Of a stretch of 64,000 nucleotides of DNA, positions 31,401 to 46,400 are shown piece by piece. A program made the translations under genes and the position numbers. The notes beneath the pieces are model-generated. The model did not search any database, was not told where the DNA came from, and saw nothing but the letters and a program-made list of their open reading frames with translations. Source of the DNA: Mytilus edulis (taxonomy: Eukaryota > Mollusca > Bivalvia > Mytilida > Mytilidae); the NCBI RefSeq assembly GCF_963676685.1, contig NC_092348.1, positions 23,163,386 through 23,227,385 of the forward strand, in the 5' to 3' direction. Position 1 is the stretch's first letter. Every line of letters starts with the position of its first letter.

Positions 31401-34400
31401 CCAGCAGCACCTGCATACGGGATATATATCTCCCAATTGATACGATATTCCCGTGCTTGCATTTCCTATCATGATTTTCATGATAGAGGGTTACTGCTCA
31501 CAAGGAAGCTATTAAACCAAGAGTTTTAAATGGTGAAGTTGAAATCATCCCTTCGTAAATTTTACGGACGCCATCACGAGTTGGTTGACCGTTATGGAAT
31601 AACCGTTTCACAAATGATATCGGATATGTTCCTTACGTCGTAACTACAATCCCCTTCCCTTTCATGAATGTGACCTACCGAATTAGACTATTTACCGGAT
31701 TTGTAATCACATAAGCAACACGACGGGTGCCACATGTGGAGCAGGATCTGCTTACCCTTCCGGAGCACCTGAGATCACCCCTAGTTTTTGGAGGGGTTCG
31801 TGTTGTTTATTCTTTAGTTTTCTATGTTGTGTCATGTGTACTATTGTTTTTCTGTTTGTCTTTTTATTTTTGGCCATGGTGTTGTCAGTTTGTTTTGGAT
31901 ATATGAGTTTGACTGTCCCTTTGGTATCTTTCGTCCTTCTTTTATGTTTATAAGAATTTTAGTCTAAATATAAATAGTGTATATTGATTTTCATCTTCTT
32001 TTTATTTCATATCGATCTTTTTTCTAATCACTTTTCGTTTAATTTTTATAACTTTTAAGAAGTTAATTAAAAAAAAATATTTATATAATTTCCGTTTTAC
32101 CTGTTGGTTTTTTCGTCATCAGCCATTCATCTAAGGTATTGTTGTACATCTTTGCTAAATGACTTCCTCTTTGTTTGCAATCATCCTGTCGAAGAAAATA
32201 CCGGAATCAACTTTCTGTTATGCTTAAAGACAAATTATTTCTAGAGGAATGACATAGAGTAAACAATGTTTATTGATTAACGCACATTCCGTTTGCAAAT
32301 CAAGCAGTTTCTTTTCATATATTGTCGCGGAATATCTTTTTCGCCAAAGCTTTCATTGGGTGTATATAACGAATTTGTATCGGTGCAATACTTTGTGAAA
32401 CTGTAGAAGTATTTTTCCTGCTTTTTTATAAAATTCCGACACAGGAGAAGGACTTAATGTTCAAAATCATTACAAGGTATATAATCCTAGACAAAGTCAT
32501 AAATTTAGCGAATGAATGCAAAAGAATTTTCAAACCTTAAGCAGGCATACACCTCCTTCGTTATGGAGCTATACGAAAAATGCAGAGTTACAGAGATTTT
32601 TAAAAAGCAGGGTACAATCTTTATTTCTTTTTCACGGAAAATACTATTTAATCTGGACATTCTTTTGTCAGTATAAGAGACGCTTTAGATTCAGAGTTAA
32701 AATTTCTTTCGCATTGTGATATGATTCTCAGAACAGCACATAGTCATGATTGGGAGATGATTTTAGAATGGTTCTGAATGAGACTCGTCGTAAAAGTTGA
32801 GCTTACCATATATAACACTTGTACCATGGATACCACTAATAATGAAGTGTCTTCTCACACTTATTGAGTATCCAAGGCCATCACAGGTTTTGGCAGGGTT
32901 CGTGTTGTTCTGGTTTTTATTGTTCTATGTAGTATTATATGAACTTACGAATATCAATCAAATATCTACTTAACTTACGTTTGCCGTAAACCAGTCTACC
33001 CCATTGGTTCCAAAGAAATAACAGTCATTGCCAAATCTCAACCATCCGGTTCCTGCAATAATGAATCGAGAAGCTTTTTGACGCTCAAAACTAAAATCAG
33101 ATGCCTTCATATGAATGTTAGTGTAAATATATGTTCTGACGTTCTGACACTAATCAATACGACTAGGAAGATTTGCGTATAAAAAAAAGCGCCAGACATA
33201 ATTGTAAAAGAATTAAAAAATGTTATGATTAAGGATTTAATAAAGAACATTAGCAACTATACAAATCCTCGATTCAAATAATATCCAACCTACTACAATG
33301 TAGTTGTAACGTGAAAGAATTACGGTTATCTGTATGGTTATCATATTTTAATAACCTTCTCGAATCTGTATTCTCTCTATACTACAAATATGCACGTTTT
33401 TAGCAGAAAAAAAAACTTAATCATTACAGTTTGTTTTGGTGTTGTTTTTTTTTTTTTTTTTTGGGGGGGGGGGGGGGGGACAAAAGAATCAATATTTGGA
33501 ACCACTTAAACAAACTTGAAATCATTATCATGAATCAAATATAAACTGATCGGTCGTCTTTATGTTCGACTTAACATCTTTCCAAACTTGTTACTTCCAT
33601 TCTTGTTACACTAAAAGATGGCCTAAAAAAATATGGTGATGAAAAATTAAAATCTCAAAAATACTGAACTCCGAGCAAGATTCAAATAGAGGTACTTCCA
33701 CCAGTGGTGTCAATCAAATATGAATTCATATCAATTGTAATGTACTTTAATCATAATCATTTCCAATTTTGCAATAATATCTAAACCGTAATGACTGTAC
33801 AATATAACAAAAAAACGTCTTAGATGCATTAAAACGACAGATACACAATCAAATCAAAGGCAAAATTCCTCTCCATGGAATTTCAAAAGGTTGATTGTGA
33901 TATAGAAATAGGGTCATTCATTGACTTCTCAAGTGTTGCATTTAAACCATACTTATACATAAAGAGTAAAATAACAAAAATACAGAACTCCGAGGAAAAT
34001 CAAAAACGGAAAGTCCGTAATCAAATGGTAATGTTGAGTATCTGATTAAAAGTGCATGACATATAAACACATGTACACAACCACATACATCTATAGGTTG
34101 ATTATTACGCTCGATGCACGTTTAAGAAACATTGTAACAACTCTCTGAGGACTCATCTAAAATGTGACATGTAGCAATAAAAATGTTTGCCCTATCTAAA
34201 TAAACTCATCATAGATACCAGGACTAAATTTTGTATATACGCCAGACGCGCGTTTCGTCTACAAAAGACTCATCAGTGACGCTAGAATCCAAAAAGTTAA
34301 AAGGGCAAAATAAAGTACGAAGTTGAAGAGCAGTACGGACCAAAATTCCTAAAAGTTTTGCTAAATACAGCTAAGGTATGTAATATAGCCATATTTCCAA

Positions 34401-37400
34401 TTGCAATCCAAATTCCCTGTCATTACTCAAAGTTGACCTACTATCCAGAACCTATATATTGTACTGATTGAAATTGTAAATGTTTTTTCGTACTGGATAT
34501 GCATGTAATATTGTGGATTCATTCGTTTTCGTGGACTGACGAAAACTTGTATTTTCTTCGACATTTGCTTTCGGTGTTTTATGCAAGCCTGTTATTCGTT
34601 GAACATTTAAATGTGTGGCTCTTCTGTACTCAACAAATAATAATGTATCCACAGTACTTGCCTTGGTAAGCAAAAACCAATGAATCATTTCTTGCACAGA
34701 CAAATGGAAATAGAAATGTCTTTTTTAAAGCTCAAAAAATAAAATCAGGAAAAACGAATATCTTTGAATACAATAAAATTCTTATTTCGGTATACAATCT
34801 TGTATTTATCTAAATTCAAATAGCCTAACATGATGAAATCAATACATCGATATTGCTGTGACCTTTTTTTTTGAAACTTTCACCTATTATGTCTACTTGT
34901 TTTGTCCACACATCGTTGTCAATGTAATGGAATTTTATACGACTGTCACACAAGTGAGAAGTTAAACTAGCTATAAAATCAGGTTTAATCGGTTTAATCT
35001 ACCATTTTCTACATAATAAAATGCCTCTACCAAGTCAGGAATATGACAGTTGTTGTCCATTCGTTTGATGTGTTTGAGCTTTTGATCATTTGATAAGGGA
35101 CTTTCTATTTTTAATTTTCCTCGGAGCTCAGTATTTTTGCGATTTTACTTTTTTTTACAAATAATCTTAGAAAATGAAATACCTTGCAACTAAATATTCG
35201 ATGGAAAATATTGCATTTCAAGAATTACATATTATTTAGCATGATGTATGATTGAAACAACAGAAAAAAATCTTTGTGAAGGAATATTCAAAATAGTTCT
35301 TCGAGATTTATAAAGTTTTATTTTCATTTACTTATAGAAAATGATAGAAAGGGTTCTTTATAAACTTACATGTAGATATCATTCACATGAATTTCTAAAC
35401 AAAGTTTTAAAGTTAAAATCTTCTACATTTTTGACAGCAAATATTAAATTGTAGATGTTTGATAAAATTAAAATTACAATTAATACATGTATCAGTATTT
35501 ACTACATACTGTTTGTCGTGACGATGTTGTCTTGATTTTTTCTCTGACCTGTAAAGAATATGATTTTAGTATAGCTACTGTTTAATAGATGAATGATGAA
35601 CACCAATAATGTGTTGTTTTGAAAAGTTCACTGGACCAACAAATGTAATCCAAAGCATCCATGAAAGCAAATATTTGTTTTTATCCTGCAGTTGGGTGTC
35701 CTACTATACAGATACAGCCCTACAGATATCGCTATGCTGTATCTGTATACTATACAGATATCGCTATAAAGCTCCGCCCACTGCCGGACTGAGTATTGTT
35801 TGAACCTGTGTGACCTCAGAATGTGTATTCCAGTTGCATTCCAATGACGATGACAATTGTCGATTTCAAAACTTGAATGTGTATGATTGTGTTACAAAAT
35901 TAACCATGTCAATTTCAGCATGCATGTTTAGTGAATGTCAAGTCTGAAGCGTAGGACAACTCGTACACTTCTGTTTCAAATTTGACAATGTTTTATTATT
36001 TGTTTTTACTGTTGAAATTAGTTGTTATGTTAAAATAGACAATTATTCACCTTGAGCGATAAATTATTGTTGACCATTCAAGATTCTTTTTTGCGAACCC
36101 GTCTTCAGCGTAATGTGTGATTTTGATATTACTACGCGGGCCTCAAGGGATTACAAATCGAAAATAAATTCTAAATATGCTAGTTTTTGTGTCTTTCAAA
36201 ACACAAACAATATACAGAACTAATTGCAGGATAAAGACAATAACTGTTTAGGGTCTTTAAATATCAGCTGTATTTGTACTCGGCTCAAAACAGGTGTAGT
36301 AGCTCGCTAAAAGCTCGCATACACCTTGTTTCCTAGCCTCGTACAAATACAGCTGATATTTAAAGACACTAAACAGTTATTGTCTATATAAGCATCAATT
36401 TGTATCGTTGTATAAGTTTTAGATTAGAGCTTTTTATAACGACCCGAATTACCACCAATTTTGTAAATATCGTATATACAATTCTCGTTTAGAAGAGTAT
36501 GCTTAAACGTAAATATTGAAACAATAAAAATAGAATGTATTGCACTATTTTGCGAGAGAAACTATTGAATATGGAATAATAAAGAATGTTGTTAATGGGT
36601 AAGTTCATTAGACGACATTTCAGAACTTAATTTCTAGGTTTCATTTGAGCTTTCCAGATTTAGAATTAATGGAGAAAGGTTCTTTTTAAGATACTTCAAG
36701 TCAACTGAACTGACAACTTAACTTGAATATATTAATACCAATTACATTCATTATGTACAATCACAGAGGCAATTTTTCAAAAGTTCGTCTGGTCGTAAGA
36801 AAGAATGGATGAATATGGTGTGTACAATTTGTTGTTTTTTACAATTCTATTCAAGTTGTCAACACTTTAACATACCTTCATTGACCCAGGTTATACTAAT
36901 TCATCTTAAAATACTTAACCAGCTTGATGTATTAATTACACATGTTTATAAAATATTAAACGTTTTCCTATATGACAGAAAGCATCAAAACAACACAAGA
37001 TTTTAGTGTCTATCTTCTTAAATGTAGTATATATGCTAGCACCAGATTTCCGGTTCCAAAAGTATCTTATAAATAATATCAATTGAATGTTCATATAAAA
37101 TTGAAATCAGTTTGATGTTGTAATGAAAATATTACAGTGATGATATTAGCCAAATTAAAATCGCTATGATTGCTATATCCAAGTATGATAAGGAGCTAGC
37201 AAAATACTTGTAACGTGTACAAAAACGATGTGCGAATTATCATTTGTTCACAATATATATGTAACACTCAGAAACGTGTCCTTCCCCCGAAACGTGTCCG
37301 ATACTCCCAAACGTGTCCACATCGACGTCACTGAAATGCAAAACATGTCTAGTTGTAAAAAGGGCGCCAAAGCGTGTCATTTGTATTATGCAAACGCCTA

Positions 37401-40400
37401 AACGTGTCCATTTTTTTTAATAACACCCAAACGTGCCCAATCCTTCAAACGTACTCAATTCCCCAAACTTGTCCTATAATATAAAGGGAAATAAAAGATT
37501 GTTGTACTGATATTCCGTAAAAATAAAACTGTCCTTTTCCGCTCCAAAAAAATATAATTTAATTCCTAGTTACGATTAGTGTAAATTCCTAATAACCGTA
37601 AAGCGTAAATTCTTATAACTGTACACATCCAGGCCTAATTCCAAATTCCGGCAAATATTCGTCCACATGTCATAATATAACTTATCCAAAGTATGTTGTC
37701 GTCCTGTCCATGCATGAAATATTTGCCACTGGACGTAATGTCTCTTGTTTGCGTGTATTTAAGTGATGCTCGAAACCAAAAGTTCATAATGTGAAACCTT
37801 ACTACCAGTTTATAATTTTAAGAGGTTTTTTTTCTATTTTATTAGAGAATCAAATAGTTTCTTAGTGAAGTTATAAAATTTCGGTCTTTACTGGCTCTTA
37901 AGATTTTTAAGTTTAACTAATGTTAATCCCGAATAATCGTAAACAAATTTAGGCCCAATCCTAAATCCCCGGTATGATAATAAAATATCAGAACTGTTGA
38001 AAAAAAAAGGAAGTCAATCCTTTTAAAAGCCCGCCGTGCAGCATTCGCGGATTACAGCTGATTTCCTAATGCTTGCAAAGTAAAACGTTGTTAGGCTTGC
38101 TTGCATTGTTTGTATAATTGATAATACAAGCTTTGTAAATAAGATTGGAATCTTTAAACAATATATATAGGCATTGTTCAATCTGAATATATTGTATTTG
38201 AATTTAATTGGGTGTTATCCTATGGATTGTACAATATAAAATACAAGCAAGCAAGCTAACCAAAGTTTTGTTCTACATGCATTAGGAAATTAGCTGTAAT
38301 ATAAAAGGCATCATCGGAGTTTATTAGTACAGAATAATTAAATAGTAAACGATTTATTCAACTGAACTAGAATTGTTTGTACATGTATGTGCGCTCTAAA
38401 CGAGCATAATACTTGCAACTGGAATATCAATAAGCAATTTCAGTCAAAAGTTGATCTAGATGTTACAGGTTAAATTTGCAATAACAACCGGCATTGAACC
38501 AACTAAAACTAATAAATGACCACTTTATCAACTGTGCCCCCATTATAGAATTGCCGTAAACGTTATTGATTTTATTCATGTATTAGCGCTAAAAGACGTG
38601 AGACGTCCTGGCGTTTAATAGTGGACACGTTTTGGCGAATAACAATTATCGGACACGTTTGGGGGTTATAAAATCGGACACGTTTGGGGAATATTGGATA
38701 TTACGGACACGTTTCGGGAGAATAGACACGTTTGGGGGAATCGGACACGTTTGGGGGAATCGGACACGTTTGGGGGACAGGACACGTTTGGGAGTGTTAC
38801 ATATATAGATAATGTTATTACGCAGGATTTGTGTGATAAATGATTTGAAAAATTTGGTTGAAATTGATAAAACAATTAATCTAATTCTAACATTTCAATT
38901 CATATCTGCATTTTATCAAATATGAAAAGCATACAAAAATCTCTTTGACATATATATCCATATTTATACGAAGGGGGGTAATCAAACCATCCATCTTTCC
39001 ATCCCCAAGCTACCACATCATAAGTCTCTGCAACTTTGCCATATCCGGAGGCCCACTGTGTGTAACTGGCAACAGTATTGTCGATGTTCCATGTAAAGTT
39101 TCCTTCATTCTCTATATCTGTCAAACCTATCCAGTAATAACTTTGTGCTGAAAAAAAAAGTATTTGGCCGGTAACATGTATATATGTATGACTGTATTTG
39201 CACATGTTGGAACACTGTCTTCGATACCTCGAGTATTAAAGTGTATCGGAATGACCAGAGTGACAATATACTAATTAATAATGTATAGTATACCAAATTA
39301 TCGATTGCGCTACACAAACAAGACACAATGTGCTGGGTTCTATTGTTTCTGTGTATTTCGCATTGCGTGTTTTGGGTGTTGTTTTTGTTTTGCTTATGTA
39401 TAATTTACCTATTAAACCTTCATGATATACATGACTATAGTTGCAAAAAAACAAATCACTCCATTCTTTTTTTCATTAAATGTAATAATGTAAAATGCTT
39501 CGAAGCATATCTGTTGTTTAGTTTTGGTTTTTATATTAATGATTTTTTAATTAATTTTTGTCAGATTTTTTTAATTTTGTTTTTTTTTGTTCTGTTATTC
39601 TTGGAACACGAATGGTACCCTCTGGAAAAGATTATTGATTAGCTTCAAAAGTGAGAAAAAAAACGTTTATTACTGATGTACGTAAAACAATATCTTAGAT
39701 GTTATACTTTATGACACATCGATACAATATAGTCTTTAAAAGACAGATTTGTCTTGTGTAACAAGTGTTGGTCATATTTGAGTATCTATACATAAATCGT
39801 TTTGGGATCACATATATGTAACAAATCACAAAACGCATTCGTTGATTTGCCATGGACAGACCTTTCTATCGTCATTTAACATTGAAGGGGGAAACACCCT
39901 TGTTAAAAGAAATACATGTATTGTTTACCTGATGGACGTTTCGTCCATAACCAATTGTCTATCCATTTGTTTTCGATTTTTACTAAATGGCTTTCCATTC
40001 CCATGCAAGCTGCCTAAATAGTCAAATAGTTCTGATAATCTAAACAGTTTGTTAATTTGAAGATCCATGATTTACTTACTAGAAATAGTAACACAAAGAT
40101 ATTATATTATCTTCCTTGTTTGTTCAATTTATACACACATTCAATGTAAAAGCATTTTTTTTAAATTCATAATGCGTGATGCACTTCTGTGTTGACTTGC
40201 ATTATCATTGATATGTTCGTAATTATAAATTGACTGTAAAAAAACGAATTTTAGAAATACGAAGGCTTTTGTACCTCATGAATAGATTACATACGAACTA
40301 AAGATAAAGGATACTACATGTACAGTTAGGTCGGCCTCATATCTTGACTTACATCTAGAAATTGACAATAACGGTCGGTTGAAAACAAAACTTTACGACA

Positions 40401-43400
40401 AAAGACATGATTTCAGCTTTCCAATTGTGAACTTTCCATTTCTAAGTAGCAACATTCCAGCAGCACCTGCATACGGGGTATATATCTCCCAATTTTACAC
40501 GATATTCCCGTGCATGCATTTCCTATCATGATTTTCTTGATAGAGGAATGCTGCTCACAAGGAAGCTATTAATCCAAGAGTTCCAAATGGTGAAGTTGAA
40601 ATCATCCCTTCGTAATTTTACGGACGCCATCACGGGTTGGTTGACCGTTATGGAATAACCATTTCACAAATGGTATCTGATATGTTCCTTACGTCGTAAC
40701 TACAATCCCCTTCCCTTTCATGAATGTGACCTACCGAATTAGACTATTTACCGGAGTTGATATCACATAAGCAGCACGACGGGTGCCATATTTGGAGCAG
40801 GATCTTCTTACCATTCCTTAGCACCTGAGATCACCCCTTTTTTTGGTGGGGTTCGTGTTGTTTATTCTTTAGTTTTCTATGTTGTGTCATGTGTACTATT
40901 GTTTGTCTGTTTGTCTTTTTCATTTATAGCCATGACGTTGTCGGTTTAATTTTGATTTATGAGTTTGACTGTCTCTTCGGTATCTTTCGTCCCTCTTTCA
41001 CATGAGCTGTAATTGAAATAACGTTTAGGAATTTTTGGTCCAATGCTCTTCAATTTCGTACTTTATTTGTTGTTGTTTTTTGTTTTTTTTAAATGACTAA
41101 TATATTTTTTTTTGCACACTATTGCTGTTAACAATTTACTTAGTGTACAGTATTGCACTAAGTATCCCTGATATATTAGTTATTGGGTAATTCTAATAAA
41201 AGTAAATTGATATTACATTACAATATTTTAAATGATTGCATGTTTACCGGAGAATTTCACTTTCATCCGATAATGGTTTTTAATATTAGTAAAATGTGCA
41301 TCGTGTTTGCCATCATCATCTTTGTTTTGGATATATTTAATTTAGAATTTGAATATCGGCGGAATATAATATTAAGACAACTTGTCTATTTTAAAGGTAA
41401 GTTGACCATAATTTTCTTTATTTTTTAATCATAAGCAAAGTTTGTACTTATTTGAACATTGAGGTATTTTGTGTAGTTTGACCACAGGCACTTGTCTCAG
41501 AAAACAAAATCTATATACCTTAGTGTTATATTAAGGTATATAGTAATATTTTTTTTCTAAGATAGGTGCCTGTGGTTTTGACTAAAATATACTAACTACT
41601 CAAGTAAACATGATTATACACAACATCAGAATATACAACACAAAGTTGTCAAAAATATAAAAGAAAAAAAAAAAGAAGACAAAAAGCGTGAAATATACAA
41701 AATTGAATAATATATTTGTTTTATTAAACATGAGTTAGGCATGTTAAAGAACATTATAGTCACCTGACATTTGGTTTTTTTTAACATTCTTTTATGCGAG
41801 CGTCACTGATGGGTCTGACGTAAATACGAATAATTCAATCCTGGTTTCTATGATGAGTTTATGTATCATCATGTGTTGTACAAGGTAAACATTCAAATTT
41901 TTTTTCCTGCAATTGGTAAAACATTTCAGTATGTGCATGATCCCTTTTGAATAACCATAGACGCAGAGATTGAAATCATGTTTGAATTTACCTTCTACAA
42001 ACTTTGTGAACATGACAGCTCTAATGAGCTCTTTGCCGTTTATAAAACGTTCATGAACGCATAAACAAATAAAACGATATATGAAGGATTTGGAGTTGTT
42101 CACATTATTGGTACTTGCTACATATTAGTCTCATCGACATCAAAAGACATCTCCTTATACTTTTATAACAATTAATCGGTGTTAGCATTTACCATACATT
42201 TTGAACAAGCCAAAGACTAGTCCATTTAGTTCCGTGGTAAAGACAGCACATGCTTGTGATATAATATAAAAGATACAGAATTCATACAGATATCACTTGT
42301 GTTTTAAAAAGACATATTGTAAGCCACACAAACTATGTCACCTCTTTTTGTTCGTGTTTTCTCTTTATGTCAGCATATATTTCAGTGATATTCTATTAGA
42401 GCAAAGTATTGTTTTACTTACATCCGCGTCAAACCATGTTGCTCCATTTAGCCCAAAGAAATAACATTGGTTTCCATATTGCAACCAACCTGCAGTATTA
42501 AAATCACATTTCTTACATTCAAAATTGATACGTTTGGACCACATATCGACAATAACATTTCTCAGATGATAACGGAAGCCAACGTTCATAAGCCTTATCA
42601 ATGACTGTAAGACATTAAACGCCTAAAAATCTTGAATTTGTGCCTTATTTTCGTTTCGTCCCCGAGGGTATCACCAGCCCAGTAGTCAACATTTTGGTGT
42701 TGACATGAATATCAATAATGTGGTAATTTTTATAAATTTCCTGTTTACAAAACTTTGAATTTTTCGAAAAACTAAGGATTTTCTTATTCCAGGCATAGAT
42801 TACCTTAGCCGTATTTGGCACAACTTTTTGGAATTTTGGATCCTCAATGCTCTTCAACTTTGTACATGTTTGGCTTTATCAATATTTCGATTTGAGCATC
42901 ACTGATGAGTCTTATGTAGACGAAACGCGCGTCTGGCGTACTAAATTATAATCCTGGTACTTTTGATAATTATTCGTCTACGACAACCTTTTTCCTGTGG
43001 TTATTAACTAGACTCAGACCAGATTTTAATTACCCGTTACATGTTTGTTTTGTTTTGAATAAAGTGAGTAAATATAGACAAAGTCGGTTTTGCAAAAAAG
43101 TTTAAAAACAAAATGATAATTTAATGCAACGAATACATTACAATTACAACTATCACGGTAGGTTCGGTAGGTACGGTAGATATAGTGTCCGGCTAGGATC
43201 GTGGTTTTTCGAGTGATTCATCCGGGGTTTTTTTTTCGAGTGTAGTTCGGGCTTTTTCGAGTGACGAAACATGAGATAAGGTCAATTAACTGCTAATTCG
43301 TAATTATAATAGGTTCATTTCATGACTACACAACTGATTACTATACATTATTTGATCAACAAAGAATATTTTTTCCTAGTTTCTAACCAAAAAAATGAGT

Positions 43401-46400
43401 GTTTATTATGGTCCGGGCTTTTTCGAGAGCATCTGTCGTCCGGGTTTTTTAACAAATGGTCCGGGTTTTTTCAAACAACATTGTGATAAAAAAAAAAAGT
43501 ATTCTCAACTAAAGAAAATAACTTTTTCAATTTAATTACTGTAATCAAGGTAAGGGCAATATCACATCTTCCAAACAAATCACTAAATCATATTACTACG
43601 GTGATCTAAATTAACCTTTTTCATTTAATTCTGTTCGAAAAAATTCTACCACAACTTTCTAGAATTAAATGAGAAATAATTGGATCCTGTATAAAGAGGT
43701 CTTTAGAACATAGTGCAGGGGACTCATAATCTATTCAACTTCATTTCAGAGTTCTTTTAATACTTTTCGTGGTGAACCCCAGAGTTTTCAAACGGGACGT
43801 ATAACTATTAAGTATAAAATTCAAATTGAGAATGGAAATGGGGAATGTGTCAAAGAGACAACAACCCGCCCAAATAAAAAACAACAGCAGAGGGTCACCA
43901 ACAGGTCTTCAATGTAGCGAGAAATTCCCGCACCCGGAGGCGTCCTTCAGCTGGCCCCCTAAACAAATATATACAAGTCCAGTGATAATGAACGCCAAAC
44001 TAATTTCCAAATTGTACACAAGAAACTAAAATTAAAATAATACAAGACTAACAAAGGCCAGAGGCTCCTGACTTGGGACAGGCGCAAAAATGCGGCGGGG
44101 TTAAACATGTTTGTGAGATCTCAACCCTCCCCCTATACCTCTAGTATAGTATACCGACAGTATACCGACAGTATAGTATACCGTTGTCCGTCCGTCGTCA
44201 GCAAGTCGGAAAATTACTTCAAAAGCGTTGTAACCAATGTACATGAAACTTCGGGAAATTGTTCATATCTATTGAGGTATCCTCCCTTTCGGATTTTATA
44301 AATTTTAGATTTGATGTTTATGAGTAATTGGCTTTTTTAAAACAAACTAGAGCCCCTAAAGAGCTAACATGTGTCGCTCACCTTGGTCTATGTGCTGCAG
44401 TGTATATATAAAACAAAGGACACTCTTCAACATTGAAGATAAGAATATAATTCATGACAAAATTCTCTGTTATTGGTGATGGTGACTTGCTTGTAATTCT
44501 CACTTTACTGAACATTTTTGCTGTTTACATTTATCTCTATCTGTAATGAACTTTGTTCAAGTATCTTCAGAGGAAATGATTATTGTAAAAGTTAACGAAC
44601 GACAAAAGTGGACAGCGACGAACGCCAAATGATGGGAATATTCTCACTTGACCTTTATGGGCCAGATGAGCTTAAAAGGGGTGATTTTACAGTTTTCAGA
44701 CAATATTTGTATAGTGCTTTTAGAAGTTTACACGAAACTTTGGTGACTGCTTAACATAGATTAAGGTAAACTCCTTTTAGTTTTTTTATTAATTTTTTAT
44801 ATGACATTGAGAAATTATTTTTAAGTTTCATAAGAAGTGAGAACGGATATTGAACAGATATTTTATGTAATGGAGGGGTATTTGCGATCCGCTAGTCGAG
44901 GGAAATTCAGTCCCTAGACTCGCGGGTATTTATTCGCAAATACCCCGCCATAACATGATTTATCTGTTTAATTACACCGAATAGATTTGGATTGAAACTT
45001 TCTGTACAGGTAAAGATATTTTTTTTGTACTTGAAATCTGTAATTCATTAATATGTTTATGCATAATTTTGAGGATAAAAGGATATTATCATAGAACCTC
45101 GGGAATAATACATGTACTAATACGTGTTAGCTCTCTTTTTTATGTAACATCATAACCGGGAAGAAAAAAATTAGTGGGAAGATGCTCGAGAGTGTAAAAA
45201 AGGCATATCCAAAATGGCTAATACCATAGTATTTGAGGCAAATTCACCGGCAGTGGTGAAAAACAGGCAAATTCGTTTGAAATGAGGAAAAAATATTAGA
45301 ATTTGCTAAACATACACTGGCTATCAACCATTCAAAATCTGGCATTCTTATATATGGTGTAATTACGCTTTATATCAACTCTAGTTATTCATTTTCAATA
45401 GAATACGGCGAGTTTATTCTATTTGAATTAAATATTTAGCACCCATTCTCTGTAACCGTCAACCAAAGTTGGGCACGGGTGGTCACCGATTTTGTTGAAA
45501 CTTTCTGACAACAAACATTGATATAAAATATGAAAAAAATCTGTACATGTCACCCTGAATTATGTATGCTTACCATGGCAACAGGCTTTAAAATGTTGAA
45601 AATAGCTGATTTTTGCTATTATCGGCTTACAGTCACTTATATACAGAATAATATGTTTGGTGCAGTTTATATCATATCAATTTCTTCAAATACTTGTTCA
45701 GTGACTTTTTTTCACTTTTTCTGATATTAAACTCAAATGGACATTTTTAGTGTAGGTAAGTAGTATGAATTTTAGCATATTCTAATGCAATTATGAACCA
45801 ACTTTTTTCCTAATTTATGAAAAAACGCATCCATTCCTGAATAAACTAAAAAAATAGCTTTTATTCCAAAAGATTGATAGTTCTCATTTCTGCAAAAACA
45901 TTTTGGAGCTCATTAGATTTTTTTTATAAAAATTGGATAAAAATGCCAAAAATTGCCTGAAATCTACAAGAGTTATTTCCCTTTTTAGAACTCACCAAAG
46001 TTTTAAAATAGAAAAAGTCATTTGTTTATCTACACAAAAAATGGAGACAGACGTCTGCAACATGTTGTGCTTCTTTTTTAAAAATCAACATATTTTAAAC
46101 TTTACATCTAATTCTAAAATATATCTGTATACATGCTTCATAATGGCTGGTCAGTTTTATAACAATGATAAGCCTTTGGTATGTCAATGTATGTTCAGAG
46201 GACATGAAAGTCATAACAAACTTGAGAGAACATGTGAAAATTTGGATGATGACCATGATGAACAAGATGCTGTTTGTACAGCATGTGATTTGCTCCCGTC
46301 ACTGCATGAAATATACAAATATGTTCAAGCCATTGTTCAATGTTCTTGGAAATAATAAAAAAGAGAAAAAGGGGGAAACTAAGTGAAGTTCCGTTTTTAT

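Larger units (their letters stand above)
29524..31940 (+). mobile_element. PLE-1 retroelement copy split by a nested PLE-2 insertion
   Basis: The first half (29524-29991) encodes reverse transcriptase motifs and stops in mid-protein. The missing continuation resumes at 31284 (YLDLHLEIDNE, then KLYDKRDDFSFPIVNFPF). Another copy (26640 on) runs straight through the junction. The 1.29 kb between is a different family and is flanked by TTCA on both sides (29988-29991, 31280-31283). The downstream part ends with the PLE-1 3' tail, about 31700-31940. Confidence 0.85.
33480..35509 (-). other. lectin intron
   Basis: Between CRD2 exon a and the linker exon. Holds R4, R3 and a stretch near 34500-34700 with TTCGTTTTCGTGGACTGACG that looks repetitive. 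The 83-codon minus frame there is not supported. Confidence 0.45.

Noticed and set aside
35363..35390. 25-base mini-exon (TTTGTTTAG ... CAT|GTAAGT) between lectin linker and CRD2
   Set aside because: Its length would break the phase between two exons that already fit.
38666..38875. Minus ORF with PNVSDSPKRVRFPQT
   Set aside because: Frame shadow of the FB3 right arm.
39328..39642. 104-codon hydrophobic + ORF
   Set aside because: Opposite strand to the lectin gene, very T-rich, no domain; hydrophobicity reflects base composition.
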